NCBI GenBank assembly: GCA_028023455.1
Contig: JAQFVV010000027.1
Location: forward strand, 10,163,845-10,227,844
Direction: 5' to 3'
Source of the DNA: Epiperipatus broadwayi
Lineage: Eukaryota > Onychophora > Udeonychophora > Euonychophora > Peripatidae
DNA length: 64,000 nt
Part shown: piece by piece, positions 11,573 through 21,664 of the stretch
How the letters are laid out: every line of letters starts with the position of its first letter
How positions within the stretch are numbered: the first letter of the stretch is position 1
The notes under the pieces: generated by a model
Seen by the model: the letters and a program-made list of their open reading frames with translations, nothing else
The model's database searches: none
Told to the model about the DNA's origin: nothing
Made by a program: the position numbers and the translations under genes

Positions 11573-11938
11573 CACAGTCCTTTAATATTTCAACCAGAAA
11601 AGTGATTTTCATCAAAAATTACAGCAAAATGGTTTCTTTTAATTAAAACTCATTTATGTGTGTGGTAATGCCGTAAATTCCTCTAAATTAAAAATCTTTT
11701 TAAATCAATGATCTTTTTTTTTTGTCTTATTCTAAAATAAATAATTATGTTTATCACAATGGACCACCAGTTGTTTGATTAAAAAATGTTTTTTCAAGAA
11801 AAGGATTTTTATTTTAAACGAATTTATTGTATTATCAGATAAGCAAATGATTTTTAATATTTAATTTTTGGAGGAAGCCATTTTGCACTAATTTCTGATG
11901 AAAATTAGTCTTCTAGTTGAAATATCAAAGTGGCTGTG
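11573..11938. mobile_element. MITE with TA target site, mariner-type ends
   Basis: The terminal inverted repeats are about 75 bp. The left end begins CACAGTCCTTTAATATTTCA and the reverse complement of the right end begins CACAGCCACTTTGATATTTC; both then continue through TTTTCATCA and CAAAATGG. Each end is flanked by TA (11571-11572 and 11939-11940), the target of Tc1/mariner elements. The 366-bp body has no coding frame, so the element is non-autonomous. Confidence 0.75.
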
Positions 11939-11953
11939 TAAGAAGCAATTGGG

Positions 11954-13215
11954 TTTGATTTTGTTTTTAGTTATTTATAAATTTTCTTTAGTTAGTTAGT
12001 ACATTTCTTATTATGGTATTTACATAAAATCGCCAGCTCAAAGAAATGTGCACCTAAAGACCGAATTCAACATATTTACAATCTTTCAAAAAGAAAATGA
12101 ATTAATTTTGTAAGTGAATATTAGATAATATTCCGATGAAGAGAAAGTTATTAGTCCTAATGTTGGTTTTGCTGTAATTTTTAAGACCAAACGATGTTTT
12201 TTTAATTAAAGACTGTCCAAAGAGAACGTAGAAAGTTCAGATTACATTTTGTAAATGGACAGAATTGCATGGTTAAATACATATTGGTTTGGTTATTACT
12301 TGTAATAAATTTAGACTGTTAAAAGTTTATTTGTTAGAAGATCATTTCTCGTATAAAACGTAAATGCATATTTGTTTCATTTCCACTAAATAAAGTTATA
12401 AGTGGATATTTTTTAAAATAAAAAAATCTTTATAAGTTTAGATGGTGGAAGATAATTTCTCACAAAAAACGTAAATGCATGTTCGTAGATGTTTGTTTCT
12501 CTTCCAATAAATTTATAGATTGTCATTTTTCAAATAAATATTGCTAGATTAACAGTGTGAAATCTCATCGCCATAATAATACATAAATATCTTATTATTT
12601 TTTATGTATAATACTGTTTATACCCTTTCTTTAATTACTTTTTATATGCAATGCATTATAAAAAGTGTTTTAAAGAAGGATGTAGATGGGGTTATAAAGA
12701 AAACTTTTTTTTTCCATTTAAACTTAGAAGTGAAAGCCGGTAAATTTAAAAACTGGCTGATACGTATTAGTGAACAGTTCATCCATGTTCATTTACTTTA
12801 TAAATAATCCTATGACATTCAAAGTTAATAATAACTCCATGTGATGATATAAATATAAAATACATTTCCTTTCTTCATAGCTGCAAGCTGATATTTATAA
12901 GTTACACAATTATTAATTGCAGACTGTAATCGTATCACACCCATTTTCCATTATCATGATTGAGTTCAAATCTAACCAGTTGAATTTCTTTTCTCCAGCA
13001 GACATATTTTTTATATATATAATTAACCTGTAGCAACTCGATTCTGGCTAGAAAATATATATATTAACTTTTAACTAAAAGAAAAAACAAAAATGGAAAA
13101 CTGAGCAAACATTTAATTCAGCAATTCGCAAGCTATGATCTATTGGAGAGATTATCTAAGAACTGTTTTACCTTTTTGATATATACACATATTTGTATAT
13201 ATATATATTAAATTA
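11954..13215. other. No gene recognised; internal direct repeat
   Basis: AT-rich. Two related stretches (about 12310-12420 and 12430-12540) share TAGAAGATCATTTCTCGTAT / GGAAGATAATTTCTCACA, then AAAACGTAAATGCAT, then CCA(C/A)TAAA, which indicates an imperfect tandem duplication of about 115-120 bp. The frame 12604-12807 has no recognised domain. Confidence 0.4.
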
Positions 13216-13219
13216 TTAT

Positions 13220-13902
13220 TACTGATTTACAAGTATCAAACTTTCTGACTTCACAACTTTGGCACCATCCACTTCAAATAAATATATTAATGATTGTTAC
13301 TAATCATTTATTAGACTAGAGATTTTCATATCATCCCTAGCCCAATGTAAACTTTAAACCTCATTAATATATGGGTAAGACAACAAACAGGTGTTACTGA
13401 CCTTATTGAAAAAATTAAAAGATTGAAATGGAGTTGGGCTGGACATATTGCTAGAAGAGATGATAATAGATGGACAATTGAAATTTTAAACGGGATTCCA
13501 AGAGATTGTAAAAGACCCAGAAAGAGACCACATGTGAGATGGATGGATGAAATAAGAAAATGTGCAGGGGTGTTGTGGAGAAGAGAAGCTAAAGATTGGA
13601 GAAGATGGATTAAACTTGGAGAGACCTTCATCCTGCAGTGGATTGATAATGGTTGATGATGAAGGAAGCCAGAATCAGAAAATGATATGGAATTGGTGAT
13701 ATTCTGAAAAGCTTGTTAAGAACTATTGGCAAGCTCATTAGGTAATATATATATATATACAATTTGATTTACAATTGTTAAACTTTCTGACCTCACAACT
13801 TTGATATCATCCAGTTTAGATAAACACATTAATGATTATTATTAATCATTTATTACACTAGAGATTATTTCTAACCCAAATATAAAATTTGAACATTAAT
13901 TA
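13220..13902. repeat. Direct repeats of about 140 bp around a LINE-A 3' fragment
   Basis: Sequence from about 13220 to 13360 recurs at about 13762 to 13902 (period 542 bp). Shared words are AAACTTTCTGAC, TCACAACTTTG, ATTAATGATT, AATCATTTATTA and ACTAGAGATT. Between the copies lie the LINE-A C-terminal fragment and about 90 bp of other sequence. This could be a segmental duplication, or a repeat pair made during insertion and repair. Confidence 0.65.
13370..13660 (+). mobile_element. LINE-A 3' fragment with open C-terminal frame
   Basis: This 5'-truncated copy begins at TATGGGTAAGACAACAAACA, homologous to 4738 in the long copy. It has an uninterrupted frame at 13423-13656 (WSWAGHIARRDDNRW, RPRKRPHVRWMDEIRK, GETFILQWIDNG), then stops at TGA with a short GATAATGGTTGATGATGA tail. 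It is very similar to the long copy and keeps its frame open, so it is one of the younger LINE-A insertions here. Confidence 0.82.
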
Positions 13903-14039
13903 AAAATTAATAGATCTTTTTTTAATTATATGTAAACTCATGGATTAACTTCATTTCTTTTTTTTTTTTTTTATGTGAAGAGGAAGTTTTAAGTATATCT
14001 TAAAATTTATGTCATTTTTTAAAATGTATGTCATTTTCA

Positions 14040-15660
14040 GCCATTATTGATTCATTACAGAATGAAAGTCTCTCCAAGCTTAATCAAGTTTCTCTGAACC
14101 ATAGTCTCTATTTGTCAAATCGCAACAGCAAACTTTATTATTTCGTTCATCCATATCTCATGTGTGATCTCTTTCTAGGTCTTTTATAATACTTGGAATG
14201 CAAATTAAAACTTCTATTGTTCATCTTTTATCATCTTTTCTAGCAATGTTTTCAGCCCAAAAAATGTCAATGATACTTGTCTGTTTTCTCATCCATGTAT
14301 TTCATTGTTGATCTCTTCTTATTACTTCTACCATATTTTGTTAAATGGTCTAAAATGTCTGTATTATTCTTTTTCAAGATTTAATTCCATAAGAAAGAAC
14401 TGGTAATATATATATGCTAAAAACCTTTCTATTAATAGTAAGTTATTTCTACCTAGAAGCATTCATTCATGCTTAACTCCATGATTTATTTCATCCATTA
14501 TATTTCTGTTTGATCAAGATATTTGCAGTTGTTAACTTCTTCAGGTTCATGATTATTAATCATTACTGACTGCTAAGAAAATCCATTGAACATTAATCTT
14601 TTTTAGTATGTATTTTTAGACCTACTTCCTTATTTTATTAGGTAATTCTTGCAATATTTCCTGAAGCTTTGAAACATTATTTGCAAAAACAACCACATCA
14701 TTTATAAAATACAGATGACTTAATCTTCATTTATCTTAGGTTCCTATTTTAACCCACAAAATACTTATATAATATTCATTAAGGCTGTAGCCTCAATCAC
14801 ATGTGTATAAAATGCAGTTTTAAGACCTGTAGAGGTCCCTTCTATCGCATTTTATACGCATGTGATTGAGGCTACAGCCTTAATGAATATTATTTACGTA
14901 ATGAATGTGCGTTTAAATAAATTTATAATTACAACTTTAAAATACTTATATATAACTTGTAAAACTTTTTTAGAGATATGGAATTACCCTATCACATATC
15001 TTCTTAGTTATCTAATCATTGCACTGCAGTTGTATTTTGATAAATACTTTCCAAAACTTGACAATATCCTGGCTCTATATTTTAATGATCTAACAAAACT
15101 TTAATCATTGTAGAAATGCTTATAGAATTAAGCACCTTTTCATAATCTACAAATCCAAAACTTTTCTCTATACTTGGATGTAATCCACTAGGCTAAAAGC
15201 ACTTTTATATATGAAATTTTGATTAATTAGAGTCCAAAGTTTGTTGTAGGTGAGTTGTAATTAGCTTAATAAAGATTTTTTTATAGAATTGACAAAAAAA
15301 AATGATGTCTCTAATTTCCAATATCTTCTTCATCGTAATTGTTTAAATATCAAAATAACTAGTACATTCTTACAATCATTAGGCATATCTTTATTATTTA
15401 AATATTTGGTATATAGGTTTGTCAGCAATTGAAAAAAGCAGTAATAATTCCATCATTTAACTGGAACTTTTCCCTTCTTCGTAGACATAATCGGAAGTCT
15501 TACCTTTTAAATTTAAAATGCTTGGCAGTTTAAAAGATGTTACAACTTTAGGAAATTCTTTGTTTTCTTGTTGTTTATTATTTTGTAATTTTTTATAGAA
15601 TTCTTCCACCCATTTTGTGACATTTGTTCTTTTTTTAAAGTAATATCTTTGTATCACTGA
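14040..15660 (-). mobile_element. LINE-A antisense copy, RT to C-terminus, decayed
   Basis: Reading the minus strand from 15660 to 14040 follows LINE-A from just before the reverse transcriptase to its end. The minus frame 15457-15657 (WVEEFYKKL, then KTSDYV) corresponds to the linker before the RT. RT words follow around 15100-15400, TGCAAATAAT... at 14690, and the GHIAR tail and end at 14040-14250 (TGATTCATTACAGAATGAAAG on plus). Several frameshifts are present. A palindromic MITE sits inside it near 14771-14892. Confidence 0.7.
14771..14892. mobile_element. Near-perfect palindromic MITE inside LINE-A copy
   Basis: The left arm ATTCATTAAGGCTGTAGCCT continues CAATCACATG-x-GTATAAAATGC. The right arm is its exact reverse complement apart from one base in the G(T/C)GTATAAA word. 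The loop is about 30 bp. The arms extend through a TTAA on each side (14779-14782 and 14880-14883), so TTAA may be part of the inverted repeat and not a target duplication. There is no coding capacity. Confidence 0.75.
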
Positions 15661-16329
15661 AACAACTTAACTTCCAATTTAAAAAAAAGCTAATGACATT
15701 ATCTTATTGCTTGGGAGTTCTTAATTAGTTTGAGAGCCAGTACTGGATTGAGAAGACTTAGCATCTGGTATCCGTTAATTGCTCAAGTTTTACACAAGGT
15801 AGCTGAACTGGAGTAGAAGAAATATACTTCTTATTTAATTTGATGAGGTATTTATATTTCAAATTTTGTATACCTACAAAGTAAAGATAATTTGTTTTGT
15901 TATAAAAATAAAAACAGAGGATATGTAACTGTTACTGATTAAATTCATGATAATTAATATATACCAAACAAAATGTCATGTTTTTTTTTTGTTTGCTTTT
16001 AACAACTACATTATGAATAGTAATTGATGCTGCTTATTTCAGAGCCCTCTATTATAAGCTTGAACAATTAGTTGTTATTCTATGTAATTGCCATATCTGA
16101 AGCTCAAGATAAATTTCTCATTGATTGAGTAAATAGAGTGAATTGCTACTCCTAATAAAGATTATTATGACTTGCCTTAGGATGCAGAAAAATAGATATT
16201 AATATACGTAAAATGTCACTTAATATCATTATTAATTTCACTCTATGTCAAATATTTACCAAGATAATTACTATTCATATACAATGAACTTCCAATGGAA
16301 CATTTCATCATCAGATTTTTAATGAAATG
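15661..16329. other. No gene recognised
   Basis: A stretch around 15690-15830 (GACTTAGCATCTGGTATCCG, GGTAGCTGAACTGGAGTA) weakly resembles 5440-5520 and may be decayed foldback sequence. The rest is unassigned. Confidence 0.35.
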
Positions 16330-16595
16330 GAAGGCTGAAGAGTTGCGAGTTGGAATAGTTTGAAGCCTGTCAATTAAAGTATGAAGATTGGCTATCTTAA
16401 TATAAAGCTGAGCACTGATTATATATATGTGTGAGGATAGTAATCTAGACCAACTGATGATCGCTGGTTTAGCATGAAATACATATATTGGTGATTATTT
16501 ATCTTTTCAACATGTGTGTGATCAGGTGGGTCAGCAATATAGATGGCACTGAGAGTAGTGGGTCATGTGAAAGTCTGAGTTTGAATCCCACATAT
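16330..16595 (+). repeat. FB2 unit, single orientation
   Basis: This is the fullest single FB2 unit. It runs GAAGCCTGTCAATTAAAGTA, GCTATCTTAATATAAAGC, ACCAACTGATGATCGCTGG, ATACATATATTGGTGAT, ATGTGTGTGATCAGGTGGG and ends AGTCTGAGTTTGAATCCCAC. The last word matches a tRNA B box (GGTTCRANTCC) with the T-stem complement, but it sits at the downstream end, so a simple tRNA-headed SINE would have to be read on the other strand. The family's class is unresolved. Confidence 0.55.
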
Positions 16596-16730
16596 ATTAC
16601 ATATATAAATGCAGGTTTAAATCTGTGCAATGTATCTAAGAAATATAATAAAGATTCATAATTATGAATTAAAAGCAGTTAACTTCATACCTTGGTCAGA
16701 TTATTAATACAAGTCGAAACATAATGGATG

Positions 16731-17877
16731 AAACAGCAAATTCTTTTGTTCTCATCACATTACACCATCTAGTGTAAGTTTTAATAATCATTAGATGCCA
16801 GATTGCTTAAATCTCTATTCAATATTGTTCTATCCAATATCCTCATACTAATTTATAGCTCTTTATATTTATTAGTGAGTAGTTTGGATTTTGGAATATT
16901 GTACCTGGATCTTTTAGGTCTAATGTAATTTTCTTCTAACAATGATCTTTTATAATCTTTGTTTAACTATCAAGTTCCTAGTCCAAATTTAAAATTGCAC
17001 TAATGTTTTCAATCTAAACCAATATGCTTGTATAGTTATATATATCTGAAACCAGTTCAGTATCTACATATTATATTATCCTTAGTTCCAATATCCTCAT
17101 ACTAGTTTATAGCTCTTTATATTTATTAGTGAGTAGTTTGGATTTTGGAATATTGTACCTGGATCTTTTAGGTTTAATGTAATTTTCTTCTAACAATGAT
17201 CTTTTATATCTTTGTTTAACTATCAAGTTCTTAGTCCAAATTTAAAATTGCACTAAGGTTTTCAATCTAAACCAATATGCTTGTATAGTTATATATATCT
17301 GAAACCAGTTCAGTATCTACATATTATATTATCCTTAGTTTTTTTAAACACTTTTAGACACCTCTATTCCCTGACTGAGTTAAGTGTATACCAATTAGAC
17401 ATCACGTTATACCAATTTACACCATGCTGTTAGTTTTTCCTCACCACATTTACGCCACCTAGTGTACATTTTAATAATCAATAGATTCCACCATAGTAGG
17501 TGGATATTGAATTGGTGACAGATCTACATAACTATACAAGCATGTTGTCTTAAATTAAAAACATTAATATATTTCTTGATTTGGGCTAGTAGCTTGATAA
17601 TAAAAGAAAGAAGTAAACAGATGGCTGCTATAGGAAAAGTGTTATTAGATTCAAATGTTCCAGGTGCACTGCTCCAAGATCCAAAGTTTCTCACTGAAAG
17701 AAAGCCAAAAGTGATCAATTAGTCTGGAGATATTGGGTAGAGTAACACTTAATAGGGATTTATTACACACTATTATTTGGCATCTATTGATTACTAAAAC
17801 TTATACTAAGTGTCATAAATGTGATAAGAAAAAAGAAATTGCTGCTATAATAACATTGTGGAAGTTGGTGTTATGTG
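16731..17877. mobile_element. FB1 foldback element inserted in LINE-A, with internal tandem duplication
   Basis: This divergent FB1 copy is about 1.15 kb. The left end AAACAGCAAATTC and the inner right-end word GAAATTGCTG are inverted. The left arm is 16745-17340 and the right arm about 17500-17850 (GTAGATCTGTCACC-type centre; AGATGGCTGCTATAGG, AGTCTGGAGATATTGGG, ATCTATTGATTACTAAAAC). The left arm carries a 254-bp tandem duplication (16834-17087 and 17088-17341). It is flanked by ATAATGGATG at 16721-16730 and 17878-17887. Confidence 0.7.
16834..17341. repeat. 254-bp tandem duplication within FB1 arm
   Basis: Two adjacent copies begin CCAATATCCTCATACTA at 16834 and 17088 and end with TATTATCCTTAGTT. 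They differ at only a few sites (for example ACTAATTTATAG against ACTAGTTTATAG, GGTCTAATG against GGTTTAATG), so the duplication is young relative to the decay of the element. The opposite arm is not duplicated. Confidence 0.88.
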
Positions 17878-18494
17878 ATAATGGATGTAATTAATCATAA
17901 AGTTTGATTAGAATTGTTTCAATGAAAATAACCTGGGGTTAAAAGGAAATACATTTTTGAAAAGTAAAGTTTTTAGTAGAGTATTTTACCAGTTCTTATT
18001 TATGGACCTGAGATTTGGATACTTAACTGAAGAATAATATAGAGATCTCAGACTATTCAATGAAATATGGAGTGATGTGTTATAGGAATAACAAAAAGGG
18101 ATCAAAAGTGGAACATGTGATGAGAGAACAAACAGGTGTTTCTGATATCCTTGAAAGAATTAAGAGACTGAAGTGGAACTGGACTAGATATATTGTTAAA
18201 GAGATGATAATGGATAGATATAAATCTTAAAATGGATCTCTACAAGATTGTAGCATACCTAGAAGGAGACATGTGAGAAGGGTGGGTGAAATAAGGAGGT
18301 TTGCTGGTATGAGAAGAGAGGTCTTAGATTGTGAAAGAGGATTAAACTTAGATAAATCTTCATCCTGCAGTGGATCTATAATGATTGAAAATCTCATGTT
18401 AACATCTAGCCAATCTACTACAAAATGCAAGGGATTGGTGGATACTATTTTATCTTGCCAAAAAAAATCTTTAGTTTCTAACTACTGATCTTCA

Positions 18495-18788
18495 TTATAT
18501 GTTGTTGTAATGTGGTCTGCATGGTTTAATGCAATGACAGAATGGATGGCACAAAGCTAAAACAACATCAGGATCAATTCTCAGGTGTGTATAATGTAAA
18601 ATATTGGGGAAAAATCCAATTTTTAATTTCCCAATCACATGACTTTCCAAATGATTAACTGCAGATTTACTTTGTTGGGTGCAAGTAAAAAGATAAAACC
18701 AGTCTTTCAACAAACTTTCCTGAGGAACAGTGTATTTCTTATTGGGTTTGTCAATTGTTAGATGACAAGGGTTTGAATAGTTCCTCAT
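18495..18788 (-). CDS. Unrecognised 97-codon frame, Cys/His-rich
   Basis: I do not recognise this frame. It lies in a stretch (18500-18790) with higher GC and more even codon use than its surroundings. Notable words are TVPQESLLKDWFYLF, HVIGKLKIGFFPN, then CHPFCHCIKPCRPH near the C-terminus, a cluster of Cys and His that could bind zinc. No paralogue was seen in the window. It could be a remnant of a transposase or of a processed host transcript, or a chance frame. There is no splice or promoter evidence. Confidence 0.25.
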   Translation of the reverse strand: MRNYSNPCHLTIDKPNKKYTVPQESLLKDWFYLFTCTQQSKSAVNHLESHVIGKLKIGFFPNILHYTHLRIDPDVVLALCHPFCHCIKPCRPHYNNI

Positions 18789-19058
18789 TCTTTTTTTACC
18801 ACCTAATTAAGAATCATTAGATACTCATTTGCTGGCGACTGTTAAGGTTAGTTGAATTAAGTACAGTATAGTTGACAGATACACCAATATTCTTTTCTTT
18901 TGTTATATATATATTTTTGCATCATCTTTTGCTTTATAACTCGTATCTTCTATCTTTATTAGTTTTTTATTTTATAGAAATAGTTATTTTTTTTAAAAAG
19001 GCTAATCATACTCTTTAAATACCATAATTTTACCAATAATGTGAATTAATTATTTCAG

Positions 19059-19149
19059 ATGGAAAAAACAACTTGGTGCAGATTCTAGAAAATACTCATA
19101 CAACCCATGCTATGTGTTCACGGAAGATGCTAATTGCAAAGATACGCAT
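19059..19149 (+). CDS. MRH-domain protein, internal exon A (partial gene)
   Basis: The exon is bounded by an AATTATTTCAG acceptor and a CAT|GTAAGG donor. It is 91 nt: one leading base completing an upstream codon, then 30 codons ending in phase 0. It reads ...LGADSRKYSYNPCYVF TEDANCKDTH. The YSYNPC-x-x-F motif followed by a second Cys is the start of a mannose-6-phosphate-receptor-homology domain (CD-MPR, CI-MPR/IGF2R, Atg27 and many secretory-pathway proteins). Such domains bind phosphomannose or other glycans in the Golgi/endosome lumen, or have lost binding. It joins in frame to the exon at 35866. The upstream exon (signal peptide end) was not found. Domain identity is inferred by pattern; the exact gene is unknown. 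Confidence 0.7.
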
Positions 19150-19265
19150 GTAAGGTTATATAATTATTAATTAAATGCTACTTAAGTTTATCAAAGAAAC
19201 TTAAATATATATATAAATTTAAACAAATGCCACATTCAATTAACTGGCACAATACATTTTTCCAG

Positions 19266-19394
19266 CTGCCATACTACATGAAAAAATTGACCAATGGCTT
19301 TGCGGAACTCACATATTTCAATAATAACTTCCTTTATCATCTGCCTTGGAGCATAGGCAACAGTCAATATAAATGTAATGGTTACCCAACTTAA
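19266..19394 (+). CDS. Possible alternative terminal exon after exon A
   Basis: A good acceptor (ACATTTTTCCAG) is followed in phase 0, matching the exit phase of exon A, by 42 open codons beginning LPYYMKKLTNGFAELTYF and ending KCNGYPT then TAA. Splicing exon A to this exon would truncate the MRH domain and end the protein. There is no poly-A signal directly behind the stop. A chance open frame in the intron is equally possible. It is incompatible in phase with the exon at 35866 as a cassette. Confidence 0.25.
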   Translation: MPYYMKKLTNGFAELTYFNNNFLYHLPWSIGNSQYKCNGYPT

Positions 19395-19670
19395 AAGTAC
19401 ATAGTTGCAATATTTGTGTTGATTATTGAAAGTGCTCCAAGATAGCTGATGGAGGAAGTTTATTGCGGACCAATTTGTTTTTTATTTGGTTTGGCACTGT
19501 AGTAAAAAATTTATTATGCTCAGTGATTAGAAGTGATGATTCAATTTATTAACATCTTATTCAAGGTGTATTTACCTACTCCTTAATATACTATTATATA
19601 GAGAAACTAATTCCAATGAACATATCATGGTATTATTTCATAGGCATAAAGAATCAATTTAACAAACTTA

Positions 19671-19820
19671 AAACGCAAAATTCTCCATGCAGTAGCGCCA
19701 CTCAGTGCAAGCTAGAGTAATCAATTACATTGAGTGGTGATTACTGTATGGAGAGTTTTGCCTGTTTAAATAACAGTTATGAACAAGTGTAAGAAATGGT
19801 GATCATGTGATGTTTAGTGG
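19671..19820. repeat. Short FB1 derivative
   Basis: A miniature hairpin: CGCAAAATTCTCCATGCAG... at the left, TGTATGGAGAGTTTTGCCTG at the right, with only about 35 bp between (GCCACTCAGTGCAAGC...). The outer FB1 end in reverse, GATCATGTGATGTTTAGTGG, follows at 19801. All of the central arm sequence has been lost. Confidence 0.7.
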
Positions 19821-20633
19821 TTTAACAATAAGTAATGCCTCTTTTTTATGCCAATGGACCATTTTTATTTAACTAATAAGTTAGCATTGATATAAGAAAG
19901 CAATTTGTGAATTTCTATTGTGGTGAGCGTATATCAGAGTTAGTTTTTCTATAAAAATGATATTATTTCATTAACGCTACATATTTAATAACTGCTTTTT
20001 ATTTACAGGTTTATTAAAAATATGTGTATATATGTACATTATATATGTGTGTGTGTATATCATTATATAGATTAAATATAAATTTTATTAGTATCAAACA
20101 CTTTTTGTTTTTATTGGTATATAGTTTATATATATTAGGATATTTTATCAATTTCTTTTTTATATATGTATTTAACCTTTTTTTTAAATGGAAAATTATA
20201 GTTATAATTACAATTAACATTTCAATTAAATCTCATTGGCTGTCTTCAAAATTAATTATTATTTTTTAATTATTAAAGTTTATTTTCGAATGGTTGAAAA
20301 TTTAATTAATGAATAATAGCTAATTCTGAAGATGTCCAGTAACTTTGCCTGAAATGTTGATTATAATTGTTATCAATAATGTTTTTCTATTCAAAAAAAA
20401 AAAGGAAAACAATAGTTTATTATTAATATTATTGTTTATGATTATATATATAAAATAGTTTCTTTTTGCGTGAACAAATAATGAAAACTATTTTGTACCA
20501 ATCTATGTAGCATTAATTTCATATTTAGTGTTGTTAACCAGAACACTACTTCCAAAAAACAATACATGGTATTTTACCAACTAAACTATCAGTTCATCAG
20601 TTGTGCCAAACTTTAAACATGTTTTATACACCC
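19821..20633. other. Intron, no feature recognised
   Basis: AT-rich intron sequence. The frames 20014-20269 are low complexity on both strands. Confidence 0.4.
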
Positions 20634-20802
20634 TATATAAGTATTTAAACCATTAAACATCACATGATCACTATCTCTTATACTAGCACATAATTGTTAT
20701 TAAACAAGGCAAAACTCTCTCTCCATACAGTAGTGCTACCCTGTGCCAAACAGAGTAATCAATGGATGCCAGAAGGCTTAGTGCATAAAATCCCTATCTA
20801 GT

Positions 20803-21412
20803 TGTAGGGTTTGTAAAAATGGCAGACGTTGTGCACTCCAGAAAAACTAGAATTTGTTCGAGTGGTTGTTGTAGATCGCGCGCTGATAACGGAGGAAGTT
20901 AAGTAACATAATGGCGGACGATAATTCCAAGAGATATTTGCTTATTGCAAATATTTCCAGATAAAAGACGTTACCTGATCGGACAATGATTAATTGCTAC
21001 AGTTATCAGCAATCAATAAAAGACGGTGTAACAACTACGCAGGGGACGGCAGTTATTAGCAGCCATATTGGGAGAACATCGAGCAGTGTAATATAGAGAG
21101 TAGTAGAGAGCAGTCACGCAGTAGCAAGTTGCAGACCATTCGTTTGGAGAGCATTCGCTTGCAGACCATTCATTGGAGAGTAGTCGGTGCAGACCATTCG
21201 TTGGAGAGCATCCATGGCTGAGCTTCGTTGCAGACCAATTCATTGGAGAGCTTCGTTGCAGACCAATTTGTTTGGAGAGCTTCGTGGCAGACCAATTCGT
21301 TGGAGAGCTTCATTGGAAAAGAACAGCGTGGGAATTGTATAACATTATTTGCTGACTACACAGTATGACTTGCAGTTATAACCTTGGCACAGTCGTAAGT
21401 GCGGAAATTACA
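20803..21412 (+). repeat. 5' LTR with internal minisatellite
   Basis: A TG...CA repeat with an AATAAA signal at about 21014 (CAATCAATAAAAGACGG). From about 21130 to 21320 there are seven to eight head-to-tail units of 25-30 bp built on GCAGACCAATTCATTGGAGA GCTTC. The repeat unit has diverged between copies (ATTC/ATTT, TTGG/TTTGG). The minus-strand frame across these units is a product of the repeat. Confidence 0.9.
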
Positions 21413-21664
21413 ATGGCGCAGTCACATTTGGAACCTGGGAGTAGCGAATACGTTGAACTACAAGTTTAGCCGTAGACGGAGAAACCGGATGAAAATGTCA
21501 ATTCCAATTAGTAACATTAACAACGGAAGTGAATAGTAAGTCTATGTGATATAACAACGCTGTAAGTTTGGAAATAACAGGAAATATGTTTCGGCCAAGT
21601 AGGAATAGAAAAAGAAAACATCAAGGAATTGCAACAAGGGTTTTTCTGGAGTGGAGGGAGGTGT

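Larger units (their letters stand above)
16660..18395 (+). mobile_element. LINE-A copy interrupted by an FB1 element
   Basis: LINE-A sequence equivalent to 4440-4495 (ACTTCATACCTTGGTCAGATT, ATAATGGATG) ends at 16730. It resumes at 17878 with ATAATGGATGTAATTAATCA and continues through the equivalent of 4520-5020 to about 18395 (TTCATCCTGCAGTGGATCT). The repeated ATAATGGATG on both sides of the insert is a target-site duplication. The C-terminal frames are broken; plus frame 18273-18488 is a by-product. Confidence 0.75.

Noticed and set aside
20014-20269. Hydrophobic frames on both strands
   Set aside because: AT-rich low-complexity intron sequence with TA/TG runs.
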